DNA of 64,000 bases from Muscardinus avellanarius. Taxonomy: Eukaryota > Chordata > Mammalia > Rodentia > Gliridae. A model generated the notes under the pieces. The model was not told the origin of the DNA. It did no database searches and saw nothing but the letters and a program-made list of their open reading frames with translations. The translations under genes were made by a program, and so were the position numbers. Positions 1 through 10,165 of the stretch are shown here, piece by piece. Numbering within the stretch: the first letter of the stretch is position 1; the number at the start of each line of letters is the position of its first letter. The stretch is from assembly GCA_963383645.1 (NCBI GenBank), contig OY726574.1:60281894-60345893 (forward strand), read 5' to 3'.

Positions 1-151
1 GTGTACCACCACACTGGCTTTCATTTTTTTATGACCCAAGGTCTCACTAGGTTGCTGAGGTTTGTGGAGTGCTGAGGCTAGCCCCCAACTTGCATCTCCC
101 TGTCTCCTTCTCGCAAGTACTGAGATTACAGACATGGGCCGTGTGCCTGGT
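1..151 (-). repeat. B1-like SINE fragments, antisense
   Basis: Bases 1-30 are the end of one antisense B1-like half (gtgtaccaccacactggct). Bases 35-151 are a second one, with 'ggtctcactaggttgctgag' and 'actgagattaca'. The window edge truncates the first copy. Confidence 0.75.
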
Positions 152-233
152 TTATCTACATCCTTGAAGAGAATTGATACAGAACCTGACACCCACAGTG
201 GCTTTTAGGAAGTATTGTCCCTTACATTTTTTA

Positions 234-236
234 TAT

Positions 237-267
<31 letters not shown>

Positions 268-271
268 TCTA
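234..271. repeat. (ATTT)n microsatellite
   Basis: About nine TTTA units abut the SINE at 276. They probably grew from its A-rich tail. Confidence 0.9.
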
Positions 272-275
272 TTTT

Positions 276-472
276 GAAGTACTGGGGATGGAACTCAGGG
301 GGCATTCTACCTCTGAGCTATACCCCAGGCCTATTTTTTATTTATTTTGAAACAGGGTCTCATTGAGTTGCGGAGGGACTCACTAAGTAGCTGAGGCTGT
401 CCAGGAACTGTGATCCTCATGCCTCTGCCTCCCAAGCACTGGGATTACAAGTGTGTGCCACCACACCCAGCT
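276..472 (-). repeat. B1-dID SINE, antisense, near complete
   Basis: The + strand reads right half first ('tactggggatggaactcagg', 'ctctgagctataccccaggc'), then the T-rich linker and antisense B1 ending 'gtgccaccacacccagct'. Confidence 0.9.
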
Positions 473-1160
473 TATCCTTTACAGATGGGCCTTAAGTAAG
501 GCTGTTTAGATTTAAATATGTTTCTAAGTACATGGATCCGGTCAGGTCTCTGATTATTTGGTTGCAAAATAGCAAATCTGGCTTTTGGAATCCAGGGATC
601 TTCTACCCCTCTCTCCAGGGGGTCCAGGATAAAGAGGCAAACTTCTGCGCGTCCTCAAGTGATGGTATTGACCGGGAACGTAGCTTTCTGCCTGGCCTTC
701 TCTGGAAAGTTGGCACACCTCTGGTGCAAGGAGACCTTCAGTGGCAGCTCATCCGCTGACTGCCGACGGGGGGGCCACAGATGGCCCCCTGCGTGGGGGT
801 AGAAGCTGGAAGAAAGGAGGGCCAGTCCAGGCCTGGGAGTGCAAAGCTACACTACAGTTGGGAAGGAAGCAGAGCCCAGACGGCCAACCTGGAACTCAGC
901 ATGGGCCAGGTCACTAGAAGGCCTTGCTGGCGCCTGGGTCTGGCGAGGCTAGATGGGTCTGGGCACCAGAGCTTGTCCCCAAGGTCACTCAGCGCCCTGT
1001 GCCCCAGCCACCTGCTGCCCGGCCCGCAAGACAAAGTCCAAGGGTATAGCTCTGTGCTGTGCATGCTTATAAGAGGAATCAACTCTCACTGAATGAAAGC
1101 GTTGTTTCTTTGTTTGTTTGTTTGTGTTTTGTTGTTTTTGTTTTGTTTTGTTTTGTTTTG
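473..1160. other. Unique stretch; no supported gene
   Basis: Mixed-composition sequence with frames of up to 103 codons on both strands. None has splice-site or family support. GTTT-rich sequence at 1107-1160 is the tail of the next SINE. Confidence 0.5.
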
Positions 1161-1317
1161 CAGTACTGGGGATGGAACCCAGGCACATTCTACCTCCAAG
1201 CTATACCCTCAGCCCTATTTTTTTATTTTTTATTGTGAAACAAGTCTCACTCGGTTGCAGAAGGCCTCACTAAATAGCTGAGGCTGGTCCAGAACCTGTG
1301 ATCCTTCTGTGTCAGTC
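1161..1317 (-). repeat. B1-dID SINE, antisense, 5' truncated
   Basis: Starts 'cagtactggggatggaaccc' after a (TTTG)n tail at 1107-1160. It stops inside the B1 half at 'gtgtcagtc'. Confidence 0.85.
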
Positions 1318-1844
1318 AAAAGTATAGTATTATTTTAATGTCGTAAAATTAAAAAAGAAAAACATAAAAAGTGGGTGAGGGGGTATGAAATCGCCAACCC
1401 AAATGCTTCACCATCTACCTACCCCGTTGACTTCGAACATTTTCTAATCATAAACATGCTCATTTTTAGGCTGAGAATCGGGAGTATCTTGATGTCTACA
1501 TTAGTCTGGAATGTTCCCTCGTGTTGGTCTTTGGCAGTTGTCAGCAAGCCTTGGGCAGCGCTGTGTGAAAGGCAGCACTTCCCCTTGTAACGCAAGCCTC
1601 CAGGGATCTGGCAGTGCGCACGCGCACACACTGGCTCCCTGAGAGATGATCTCAGCCACTCGGTCTGTCGTCCTTAGCTGAGCTGAGGACTTTATATTAT
1701 TTCTTCCACCTTTCCCTGCCAATAAGGAGGCCCCATAGATTAGGCCGCCCAAACTGATAAGCATCTCAGCCCTTGGTAGGCCAGAGTCTCGAACCAATCC
1801 AGGTGTTTCTGTGTTAGAACGAACAAGAATAGAAGGGTAGATGT

Positions 1845-2036
1845 TGGGCTTGGTGTACAACTGCAATATTAGTATTTGGAAGGCTGAGACAGGAGGATCA
1901 CAGGTTTGAGGCCAGCCTCGGCAACTTAGTGACACCCTCAGCACTAAGTGAGGGTTAGTTCCACTAACTTAGTGAAACTGTGTTTCAAAATAAAGTTCAT
2001 AGGTAGAATGCCCCTGGGTTCAATCCCCAGTATATA
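1845..2036 (+). repeat. B1-dID SINE, sense, diverged
   Basis: 'gggaggctgagacaggagg'-like core, 'aggccagcctcggcaactta', linker 'gtttcaaaataaag', then a shortened right half ending 'gttcaatccccagta'. Confidence 0.85.
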
Positions 2037-2037
2037 A

Positions 2038-2150
2038 TAGCTATAATTATACACACACATATTATATAGAAATCTAATTCTACCCTTACATAATATATAA
2101 ATATTAAAAATATATATATGTATGTGTGTATATATATATTAGGTAATTAG
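2038..2150. repeat. AT-rich low-complexity tract
   Basis: Runs of TATA with short ACAC and TGTG stretches directly after a SINE tail. Confidence 0.75.
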
Positions 2151-2520
2151 ATTTCTTAATGTCTATTTCTTATGACCTGGTTTGAGTGAAATATCAAAAC
2201 TATATGGTAGCAACAATGTAGACTACTTATTTGATTTTCTTAGTCCATTTTTCTGAGTGTGTAAGCTTATTTTTAGAAGGGGACATTTCTTCTGTAAGTG
2301 CATAGTTTTAAGAAAGAAGATGAGAAATTCAAAAGCATGAAGGAAATATTTTAACCAATTTTTTTCCTAAGTAATGAAGGGAAGAGAGGGAAACTGAGTC
2401 ACATAGATTCAGAATCATAGTCCTGGAAAGGAATTTAAACTCAGTGGCCTGTCTAAATTGAAAATCAGCAAGCATATAAATATACCTTTTTTGACAAAAA
2501 GGTATATTATTCTGTCCTTT

Positions 2521-2563
2521 CCCAGGCATGGTAGGCTGTGCTTGTAATCCCAGAAGAGGAAGG
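2521..2563 (+). repeat. B1 5' fragment, sense
   Basis: 'aggcatggtaggctgtgctt' followed by 'gtaatcccag'. It abuts an oppositely oriented SINE, so it was probably cut by that insertion. Confidence 0.65.
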
Positions 2564-2564
2564 C

Positions 2565-2775
2565 TTTTTTTTACAGTCCTGGGGATAGAACCAAGGGGCA
2601 TTTTACCTCCGAGCTATACCACCTGCCCTATTTTTTAGTCTTTATTTTGAAACAAGGTCTCACAGCGTTGCAAAGGACCTCACTAAGTAGTAGCTGAAGC
2701 TGGCCTTGAACCATGATCCTCCTGTTTCAGCCTCCCAAATGCTGGGATTACAAGAATACGCCACCACACCCAGCT
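2565..2775 (-). repeat. B1-dID SINE, antisense
   Basis: T-run, 'cctggggatagaaccaaggg', linker 'tattttgaaacaaggtctca', B1 half ending 'cgccaccacacccagct'. Confidence 0.9.
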
Positions 2776-2894
2776 TTCTCTTGTTTTAATAATCTCATAC
2801 TTAAAGAGATTGTCATGTTGCCCGTGATCCCCTCATGAGGTTCCAGATTCGACCTTTACACTAGAATCTGAGGCCAGTACTCGGCCTCCAGTGA

Positions 2895-3025
2895 GTAAAA
2901 TCCCAGCATTTGGGAGGCTGAGACAGGAGGATCTCGGTTCAAGGCCAGCCTTAGCTACTTAATGAGGTCCTTTGCAACTCAGTGAGAACTTTGTCTTGAG
3001 GAAAGTTTTAGGTGGTAGAGTCATA
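2895..3025 (+). repeat. B1 half of a SINE, sense
   Basis: 'tcccagcatttgggaggctg', 'agacaggaggatctcggttc' and 'ctcagtgagaactttgtct' mark a B1 half. About 85 bp of other sequence separates it from the right half at 3110, so one SINE may have been split. Confidence 0.75.
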
Positions 3026-3109
3026 AGAATTTTTTCCCCCAAATTACCTTCCTTGCAGTTGCAATTATGTGTATCTGATGACAAATGCTGGTTGTGTTGT
3101 TTCTTTACC

Positions 3110-3206
3110 TCTTGTTTCAAAATAAAAGAATAAAAAATAGGGCTGGGGGTGTAGCTCAGAGGCGGAGCGCCCCTGGGTTCCATCCCAGGTACCACACAAA
3201 AAATAA
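3110..3206 (+). repeat. dID right half of a SINE, sense
   Basis: 'ggctgggggtgtagctcaga' through 'gggttccatcccaggtacca'. The A and B boxes of the tRNA-like half are both recognisable. Confidence 0.85.
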
Positions 3207-5340
3207 GAATTTGCGGCATCTTCTTTGTTTTTCTCTGATTCGATTCTGTCATCACAGCCATTATGAACCAATATGCTCACGTTATGAAAACTTTCCATGC
3301 CCTCATTTCTCCCTTATTTGCCTGTTTCTGGGCACCTCTGTTTTCATCTTTCCCTTTTTATCCAAAGAGGCCAACTATAACATTTGAAAATAAATTTCTG
3401 GAAGGACTTTACCCATGATGCTCTCTGCCTTTCTTGGGACCCAAAGTCACCGCGCTTCTGGGCGCGGGTCCCGACCATTTTAAGGCTCATTTGGCAAGCC
3501 GGGGCCATTTAGGAACCAACTTTCTCATCTTGGGCAAGGACCCAGGAAATGAGATCATTAACATTAACATGTTCTATATTAGATTGCTAGATTGCAAACA
3601 ACCCCATAAGAAGAGCAAAAAAAAATCTAAAGTAATGAGATAGTTAAGTCATTTTTCCTTTATTCTTAATTATCTAAAAAAATTGCTAACTCTTTGGCAA
3701 TCTCACAGCACTAAGCATCATTCAGGAAAGAGAAACATTTTTAATCTTTACAGAAAGAAATTGTGGTTAGGACTATATATCATTAGTTTAGGGCTACTAT
3801 AAATCAGAATTTTAAGGCTTCTATCGACTCTCCAGTAGTCCATCGCTAAAATAAAGAGTTGTAACTTGGAATTGTGTATCCCACCAGGGGCCCGTGGGTT
3901 TCAGACAGACCTCTAAAGCAGAATTAAGTCCGATCCCTGTGGTCTCTGCCTTTCAGTCTTTGGGTCTGTGTTACCCAGGAGCCTTGAGGCACATGAGCCG
4001 TCCCCAAACAGATGGGCTTTCCTTCCTGTGTTCACCTCTGCAGGGCAGGGAACGCACAGCTGCATGGAGCGGTTCTGGGAACAAGGTTTCCCAAGCACCC
4101 CCCTAGTGCTTCATGGCTTCAGCAGTGGACTTGAACCCGGAAGCACCAGGCTTCCTCACCCAGGAGATACCAAGCGCGCCTACTTGGAGACTTTTCTCTG
4201 GACGGCACGGACGTGCTGATTAGCCTTTGTTCGGGAACATATTACTCCATCTAATTCTTACTTGGCTTTCAGTAACCTTCTGTATCACTCAGGGCTAGGC
4301 TAACTGCTATAGCCAGAATTCCCCCAAATCTCAGCCTCTCCCTGGACTATAAGCTCAAACTTCTCACACAAGGTGAAGGTCAGCATGGGTGGTGTCTGGG
4401 CCGGGATGGCTCTGGAGCGCTTTCCAGACGCCCCTCCTCTGCTCCCTGTTCCGAGGTCCTTGAGGTCTGCCCACATCCTCTAGAAGGGTCTCTGTAAGTA
4501 GAAACCCTTCATTTGCCCGGGACCCCTGCAAGTGATGCTGGATGTGAGTATCTGGACCTGGGACTTAGTGGGGAAAAGCACACGACTAACTCCCCGCCTC
4601 ATTTCCCACCTTCATTATATTAGCAGTTTGGGGTGAACCGATTATTTGCAAGGAATTCACTCCAGTAAGGAGCAAGCTCTTCGATTTAGACCTTTGATAG
4701 AAGCCTCTACTTTTGCCATCCACACCAGCGCTTCTTAGGTAGTGTTTGTTCTTAGGTATTGTTATTCTTAGGGTTCTGTTTGTTCCTCTCAAGTCATTCA
4801 AGGCGAGAATGAATGGGAGAGAAAGCGAATTCTGGAGGCTCTGGTTTAAACAGAGAAGTCACCTCACCTCCAGTAAGAAGGGGGGCAGCTGTTCCAAGGC
4901 TCCTGCCAAGTGTTACCCAACAGGAACGCGGCCCAGGGTTGGAAGAGCCCCAGCTTCTTTGAGGATCCAGGAATCCAGCTTTATAAGTAAAAATTCTTGA
5001 TGTGTAACTGTTGGTGACTAAAGTAACTGTCTCTAAGTCTCTGAGTAGAGCAGGCGAGTCAGCTGGGAGGCTGCACTTTGCAACCTCTCTTTTACTTTTC
5101 TTGCTCTGAAGAACAAAGGCAAGGATGCTGGGGAGACCAGAGCAAGGAGCCCGGCCCTTGCACAGAGGAAGTGGAAGGTCCCTCCCGCTCCCTCAAGGCC
5201 TGGTAGGGGGTTTAGGGGCCTTTCTTACTGAGTCTCTGAATTGCTGAGCCCTCCTGCTACCTCACGCCGATGTTACAAATGCCAGATGTAGGTGAATAAA
5301 GTTAGAGTTCCTTTTTTGTGGAGAAAAATGAAAAGGAGTG
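3207..5340. other. Unique stretch; no supported gene
   Basis: No assignable repeat and no supported coding region. The 83-codon frame at 3968-4219 has no start context, splice logic or family match that I recognise. 4251-4340 faintly resembles an old LTR edge. Confidence 0.5.
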
Positions 5341-5349
5341 TTAGATCAA

Positions 5350-5460
5350 ACTTTATTGCACTTCAAAATGAAAGTAATGCTGATTAAGGGCTAAGTAGCT
5401 GACCTCATTCTAGAACCCAAGGCGCTCTGATTTCAGAGGCCATGCCTTATTATGGAAAAG
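5350..5460 (-). repeat. MIR, antisense (left arm of head-to-head pair)
   Basis: 'gattaagggctaagtagctg' and 'attctagaacccaaggc' match the reverse complement of the MIR core. The second, opposite MIR follows directly. Confidence 0.6.
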
Positions 5461-5600
5461 AGCATGGCTTCTCCCAAGAAGGGCCAGAGGTCACATTCTG
5501 GAACCGTCACCTACGAAGCTTACTTCCTTGGGAAAGATAACCTGCCTCGGCTGCAGGTTCCCATCACACCATGTGTGCGCATGCCCCCATGTCAGTGGAG
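5461..5600 (+). repeat. MIR, sense (right arm of head-to-head pair)
   Basis: 'ccttgggaaagataacctgc' corresponds to the sense MIR core. The same arm, including the derived bases gaaagat, recurs at 11866-12000. Confidence 0.6.
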
Positions 5601-5670
5601 GTGTCTACAACGATCTCAAGTGGTCCGTGTTTCAGACTGCCTAGGAGAAATACATAATTTGTAATTGTTA

Positions 5671-5912
5671 TAGTATGGGTTTGGGCTTGAATGTCCTCCA
5701 AAAGGCTCAAGTGTTGAAAGTATATCCCCAGTGCAACAGCATTCAGAGGTGAAATAACTGAATCAGGGTTCTAATCATCAGTGGTAGGTCCACTGAAGGA
5801 TTCACGATCTGAAGGTACAGTGGGTAGTGATTTAGGCCATTGGAGCGTGGCTGGAGGAAGGACATCACGGAGTGTGTGGCCCTGGGGACTATATCTGCCC
5901 TGGTAACTAACC

Positions 5913-5958
<46 letters not shown>

Positions 5959-6223
5959 ATCTCTATCTCTATCTCTATCTCTCTCTCCCTCTGTGTGTGT
6001 GCATGTCTGTCTGTCCATCTGTCTTCTGTTTGTCTCTCTCCTTTCAGGCTGCCCCGAGGTGAGATGCTGTCGTCTGTCACATATTGTGCCATCATGATGT
6101 TGCCTTGGCGTCTGCCCACTCTGGACTGAACCACTGAACCAGGGGCCCAGATAAACCTTTCCTCCTCTATGTTCCTCCTGTTGGGTATTTTTGTCACAGT
6201 GCTGGAAAAGTCGACTAAAAGCA
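5671..6223 (+). mobile_element. ERVL-MaLR-type solo LTR
   Basis: Begins 'tatgggtttgggcttgaatg' with 'ctccaaaaggctcaagtgtt', the usual opening of MST/MLT LTRs. It ends with an 'agataaacctttcctcc' polyadenylation region and 'ttttgtcacagtgctgg'. A long CT tract sits inside. No internal viral region adjoins it. Confidence 0.75.
5917..6000. repeat. (CT)n/(CTCTAT)n pyrimidine tract
   Basis: CT dinucleotides, then repeated CTATCT units, inside the LTR. This explains the SLSLSL and REREIE frames on the two strands. Confidence 0.95.
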
Positions 6224-7379
6224 ATAGTGTAGTGCTTCTAAAACCTTTTTAAGGGGTGGCGAGAATGAAGGGAGAGGTGAATGCAGAAAGAAAGGGCGTG
6301 GTCAGTAATATAACGAAAAATATTACCTTAGAAAACCACGTAGTAGCACCCAAGAAGGCTAAGAGCAGAGGTGTGAGGCCGGCCACACACTCTTGGGATT
6401 CTCCTGCAGCCGTGTGGGTGGGCTTCAGCCTCTCACTTCCCCAGGCAGCAAAGCCACATTCTAACAACCTTCCTTAGGGGTCAAATGGAGCCCTGGACCA
6501 AGTGGGAGGCGGAGGTCGATGCCTTAAAGGATCCTTGTCAGCACTAAGATTCTAGGACCGCTGGGATCAGATTTCGAAGAGAAAGGATTAAGTTACTGCC
6601 TCAAGCAAGTTTCAAATTAAAGGGACTTAGGAGCATATTCAAATAAATACATAGACCCTGAAGGGAAAGACTGTGAACTGAAAGAGGTTTAACAGCAGAG
6701 AAGAAGTAACAGAATCTGAGATTAAGGGGCACCAAATGCAAGTCTTCAGAGGAAAAGTAAAGCGTGTGTGCATGCGCGTGCGTGTGCTTGGGTCGGAGGG
6801 CTGTTTCTAGAAGCCCGTGCTATATATAAGTGGCCTTCATGGAGAGATATCCCCTAGGCCTAGCATCTCTCCTCTCGCCTAGGGTCACATCTGTTACTCC
6901 AACCTGCTGTCCAGAGACCTATCGGGTTTCAAGCCTGAGACCCGCTGGACCCGTTCAGGAACAGGTGTGGCGTTATCTGAAAGAGTTCCCCTACATTTTG
7001 AGCTTTGATTCACTTAAGAGAATTTCCTTGTCAACATCATTCCTCATAAACAGAAGTCCGGCGCATTTCCTTTGGGCCATGGAGGGCGGGGCCTCATAAG
7101 TCTCCTCCCCATTTTACAGCTTCGATTTTAGGACTCTTTCCTTCTCTGAGAGTGTGTTTGGCACTCACCAGTGGTGTGGTCAAGAGCTGTTCTTTGTGAC
7201 CAGCCACTCAAGGGTATGTCTCTGCAGAGAGGTGTTTTTTTTTTTAATTTAATTTCATGAATCTTATTATTTGAAGCTACATAATTTCTAAAGCATATTT
7301 GGATACTTGGAATAAGCCTGGACCACAGCGATACCAACCATCAAACAATAAAATATGTCATTAATTGTGGCTTACTTAA
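6224..7379. other. Unique stretch; no supported gene
   Basis: No confident repeat. Short GTGTGCATGCGCGTGCGTG sequence near 6765-6790. The 89-codon frame at 6830-7099 follows 'tatatataag' but lacks other support. Confidence 0.45.
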
Positions 7380-7743
7380 TCTAATTTTTAAACATCTTTG
7401 ATTAACATGTGTTAGTTTTATATATAAATAGAATTCATTGTGATATTTTAATACTTTTATATACAGTGATCCAACCCAGCCTCGCTTTCTCTGTCCCCAC
7501 CCAAATTTCTAGTAATTCCTATTCTACTTTCAGGCAGACTTTTTGATTTTCATATTTTAGCTTCCACATGTGAACAAGAACTTGTGGTGCTTGCTTTTCT
7601 GCATCTGCTTTATTTCATTTAACATAATATCCTTTGGTTTCTCCTAATTTGCTGAAAATGTTAATTTTACTTTTATTGATGGCTGACTAATATTCCACTG
7701 TGTGTATATACACTGTGTATATTACTTTTGTGTATGTGTGTGT
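7380..7743 (-). mobile_element. L1 3' region, antisense (part 1)
   Basis: 'tggctgactaatattccact' and the preceding T-rich text are the reverse complement of an old mammalian L1 3' end. A SINE interrupts it at 7744. Confidence 0.8.
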
Positions 7744-7927
7744 GTGGTACTGGGGATCGCCCAGGGGCATTCTACCTCTGAACTACACACCCAGCCCTTT
7801 TTATTTTGTATTTTGAAGGAGAGTCTTGCTAGGTTTCCAAGAGTCTTGTTGAGTTGCAGAGGCTAGCCTCAAACCTGCCCTCTTCCTGTGTCAGCCTCCC
7901 AAGTATTGAGATTCTAGGTGTGTGCTG
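7744..7927 (-). repeat. B1-dID SINE, antisense, nested in L1
   Basis: 'gtggtactggggatcgccca', 'tctacctctgaactacacac' and a B1 half ending near 'gagattctaggtgtgtgc'. L1 sequence continues on both sides. Confidence 0.85.
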
Positions 7928-8108
7928 ACATCTTAGTTATTATGAATAGTGCCACAATAAACAGGCGTGCAGGTATTCCTCTGGTATGCTGACTTTATTT
8001 CCTTTGGATATATACCCAGAAGTGGAAGAACTAGATTCTAGATTTTTTAGGAATCTCTATACTGTTCTCTACAAGGCTAATTCACATTCCCACCAAAAGT
8101 ACAGAATT
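7928..8108 (-). mobile_element. L1 3' region, antisense (part 2)
   Basis: 'agtgccacaataaacaggcg', 'tttggatatatacccagaag' and 'attcacattcccaccaaaag' are the classic antisense signature of the L1 ORF2 C-terminus and 3' UTR. Confidence 0.9.
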
Positions 8109-8111
8109 TAT

Positions 8112-8517
8112 TGTTTAGAGGGTCTTGAGTTCATAGCAAAGTTGCAATGAAGAAATTTCAAGGAGAGGAAATCTGCAGATACCTATCCTCTCCCCGCCTC
8201 CACCTGGGAACGCTTCCCACATTATCAGTGTCTCACACCAGAGTGCTGCATACGTGCACCTGATGACCCCACGCGGACTCACCATCATCATCACGCTCCA
8301 TAGTTTGTGTTTGGGTTCACGCTTGGTGGTGTATCTGTAGGCCTGGGTAGATGTATAATGAAAGGTACCTACCACTGCGGTATCCTCCTTGCTTTCTTTA
8401 CTGCCCCCAAATTCCCAACTGCTCTACCTGTTTATCCCCACCACAGCCCTGAACAACCACTTTTACTTTCTCCATCATTTTTTTGTTTGACTTTTTTGGT
8501 TGTTGTTTATTTGTTTT
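8112..8517 (-). mobile_element. Ancient L1M 3' region, antisense (part 1)
   Basis: 'cacattatcagtgtctcaca', 'ccatagtttgtgtttgggtt' and 'gtataatgaaaggtacctac' follow the order of an L1M 3' UTR in antisense. A SINE interrupts it at 8518. Confidence 0.75.
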
Positions 8518-8686
8518 GTACGACTAGGGATTGAACCCAGGGGTGTTCCACCTTTGAGCTCTACCCCAGCCCTATTTTATTTTTTATTTTGAAATAGTAT
8601 CTCAGTGACCACGTGCTGGCCTGGAACCTGCCATCCTCCTGTCTCTACCTCACACGTATTCTCGGTGTGCGCCACTAGCCCTGGCT
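8518..8686 (-). repeat. B1-dID SINE, antisense
   Basis: 'cgactagggattgaacccag', 'gagctctaccccagccct' and an eroded B1 half ending 'gtgcgccactagccctggct'. Confidence 0.85.
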
Positions 8687-8716
8687 CCTAGTTCTCCCAG
8701 TCTGAAATGTCATATT

Positions 8717-8790
8717 GGACTGAAAATGTAGCTCGGTGGTACAGCACTTGCATAGCATATGCAAGGCCCTGGGTTCAATCCCCAGCATTA
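8717..8790 (+). repeat. Monomeric ID element
   Basis: 'gctcggtggtacagcacttg', 'catagcatatgcaaggccc' and 'gggttcaatccccagcat' keep the central segment that the common dID half has lost. No B1 half precedes it, and a TAAA-rich tail follows to about 8826. Confidence 0.85.
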
Positions 8791-8826
8791 TAAATAAATA
8801 CAGTAAACAAATAATAATAAATAAAT

Positions 8827-9050
8827 ATCGTTGGAGTTTTATAGTAGTTAGACTTCGCAGATTTGCTTTTCTCTTGGTGATATGTAGCTGAGATTCTTCT
8901 GTATCTTTTTGTTGCTTAAGAGAGCAATTGTATCCTGATATAATATTCTGTTGCCTGGATACACCAGTTTATCCATCATTCACTAAAAGCACCTTGTTTG
9001 CTTTCTAGCTTGGGCAATTATGAATCAAACTACAATGATTAAATGTAATA
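8827..9050 (-). mobile_element. Ancient L1M 3' region, antisense (part 2)
   Basis: 'ttgcctggatacaccagttt', 'atccatcattcactaaaagc' and 'ttgggcaattatgaatcaaa' continue the L1M text broken by the SINE and ID insertions. Confidence 0.75.
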
Positions 9051-9415
9051 CATCGGTTATGGTTTACTTAATTAACCTAAATTTTATGTTCTCTAAATAA
9101 AGAGAAAAATAAATCCCTATATATCAGTGGAGGTTTTGAAGTTTGTCCCAGCTCCTTTAGATAACAATACAGATTTTTAGTGAATTTATAAGAACCTTGT
9201 AACATCAGTAGTACTTACCCTATCAACCTCCTCTGCAGGTCATAAAATAGAAATCTCCGTGGACCTGGTGATAGAAACCAAATCCCACTGACTTTTTCTT
9301 TTTTTCCTGATGTTCTGTTGCCTTCATATATTTAAGGCACTAGAAGGAGCCAAAAGAATAAAAGATAAACTAGAATTGAAGATAAATCTTAAATTCCTTT
9401 AAGAATATACAACAA

Positions 9416-9597
9416 GCTGGGCGTGGTGGCGCACGCTTATAATCCCCGTGCTCGGGAGGAAGAGACAGGAGGATCGCGCAGGTTTGAAGCCAGCCACGCT
9501 GGCTTAAGAGACCCTGTTTCCAAATAAAATATAAAATAGGTGGTCTGGGAGTGTAGCCCGGAGGTAGAAGGGCTTCCAGGAATCTCAGTACCACCAA

Positions 9598-9606
<9 letters not shown>
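9416..9606 (+). repeat. B1-dID SINE, variant right-half subfamily
   Basis: 'gctgggcgtggtggcgcacg', 'agccacgctggcttaagaga' and a right half reading 'gaagggcttccaggaatctc' instead of the ccctgggttc form. An A tail leads into a (TA)n tract. Confidence 0.9.
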
Positions 9607-9628
<22 letters not shown>

Positions 9629-9633
9629 TATAA
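9607..9633. repeat. (TA)n microsatellite
   Basis: About 13 TA units extend directly from the SINE tail. Confidence 0.95.
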
Positions 9634-9654
9634 CATAATTTAAACATTTGTGTG

Positions 9655-9809
9655 TGTGGTGCTGGAGAATGAACCCAGGGGCATTCTACCTCTGAGTTAC
9701 GCCCCCAGCCTAATTTCTTTATTTTTATTTTGAAACAGGGTCTCACCAACTCACTAAGGGGGTCCTTTAGCATGTGATCTTCTTATATCTCTTCCACTGC
9801 ATCTGGCTT
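9655..9809 (-). repeat. B1-dID SINE, antisense, internally deleted
   Basis: 'gaatgaacccaggggcattc' and 'tctgagttacgcccccagcc', then a shortened B1 half ending 'cttccactgcatctggctt'. Confidence 0.85.
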
Positions 9810-9849
9810 AAGAATATGCAAAATTTGATTAACTCGAGTAAAATTAAAA

Positions 9850-9883
9850 ACAACAGCAACAACAACAACAACAACAACAACAC
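9850..9883. repeat. (CAA)n microsatellite
   Basis: Eleven or so CAA units before the next SINE. Confidence 0.95.
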
Positions 9884-9886
9884 AGT

Positions 9887-10065
9887 GCCAGGCGTGGTTG
9901 CACACTCCTGTAATCCATACTTCTCAGGAGGCTGAGACAAGAGGCTGGCAAATTCAAGGCCAGCCTGAGCAACTTAGGGAGACTGTCTCAAAATAAAGAT
10001 ACAAAATGGGCCTGGAGGTAGTTCAGTGGCAGAGTGTGCATTGGTTCAGTTCCCAGGACCACAAG
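9887..10065 (+). repeat. B1-dID SINE, sense, older copy
   Basis: 'gccaggcgtggttgcacact', 'caaggccagcctgagcaact' and 'aggtagttcagtggcagagt', with an eroded right half. Confidence 0.85.
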
Positions 10066-10067
10066 TT

Positions 10068-10165
10068 AGAGAGCAAAAGAGAGGAGGAGTGAGAGGGCGA
10101 GAGGAGGAGGAGGGGAGAGGAGGGGAAGAAGAGGAAGGAAGGAAGGATGGACGGACGGACCAAAG
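10068..10165. repeat. GA-rich purine tract with (GGAC)n end
   Basis: GAGAGGAGGAG-type sequence passing into GGAAGGAAGGA and GGACGGACGGAC. Confidence 0.9.

Noticed and set aside
5840..6224. SLSLSL and REREIE frames as a low-complexity protein
   Set aside because: They are translations of a CT/CTAT microsatellite inside an LTR.
8717..8790. Possible functional tRNA gene
   Set aside because: The A and B boxes are tRNA-like, but the sequence does not close into an acceptor stem and matches ID elements, with a TAAA tail.
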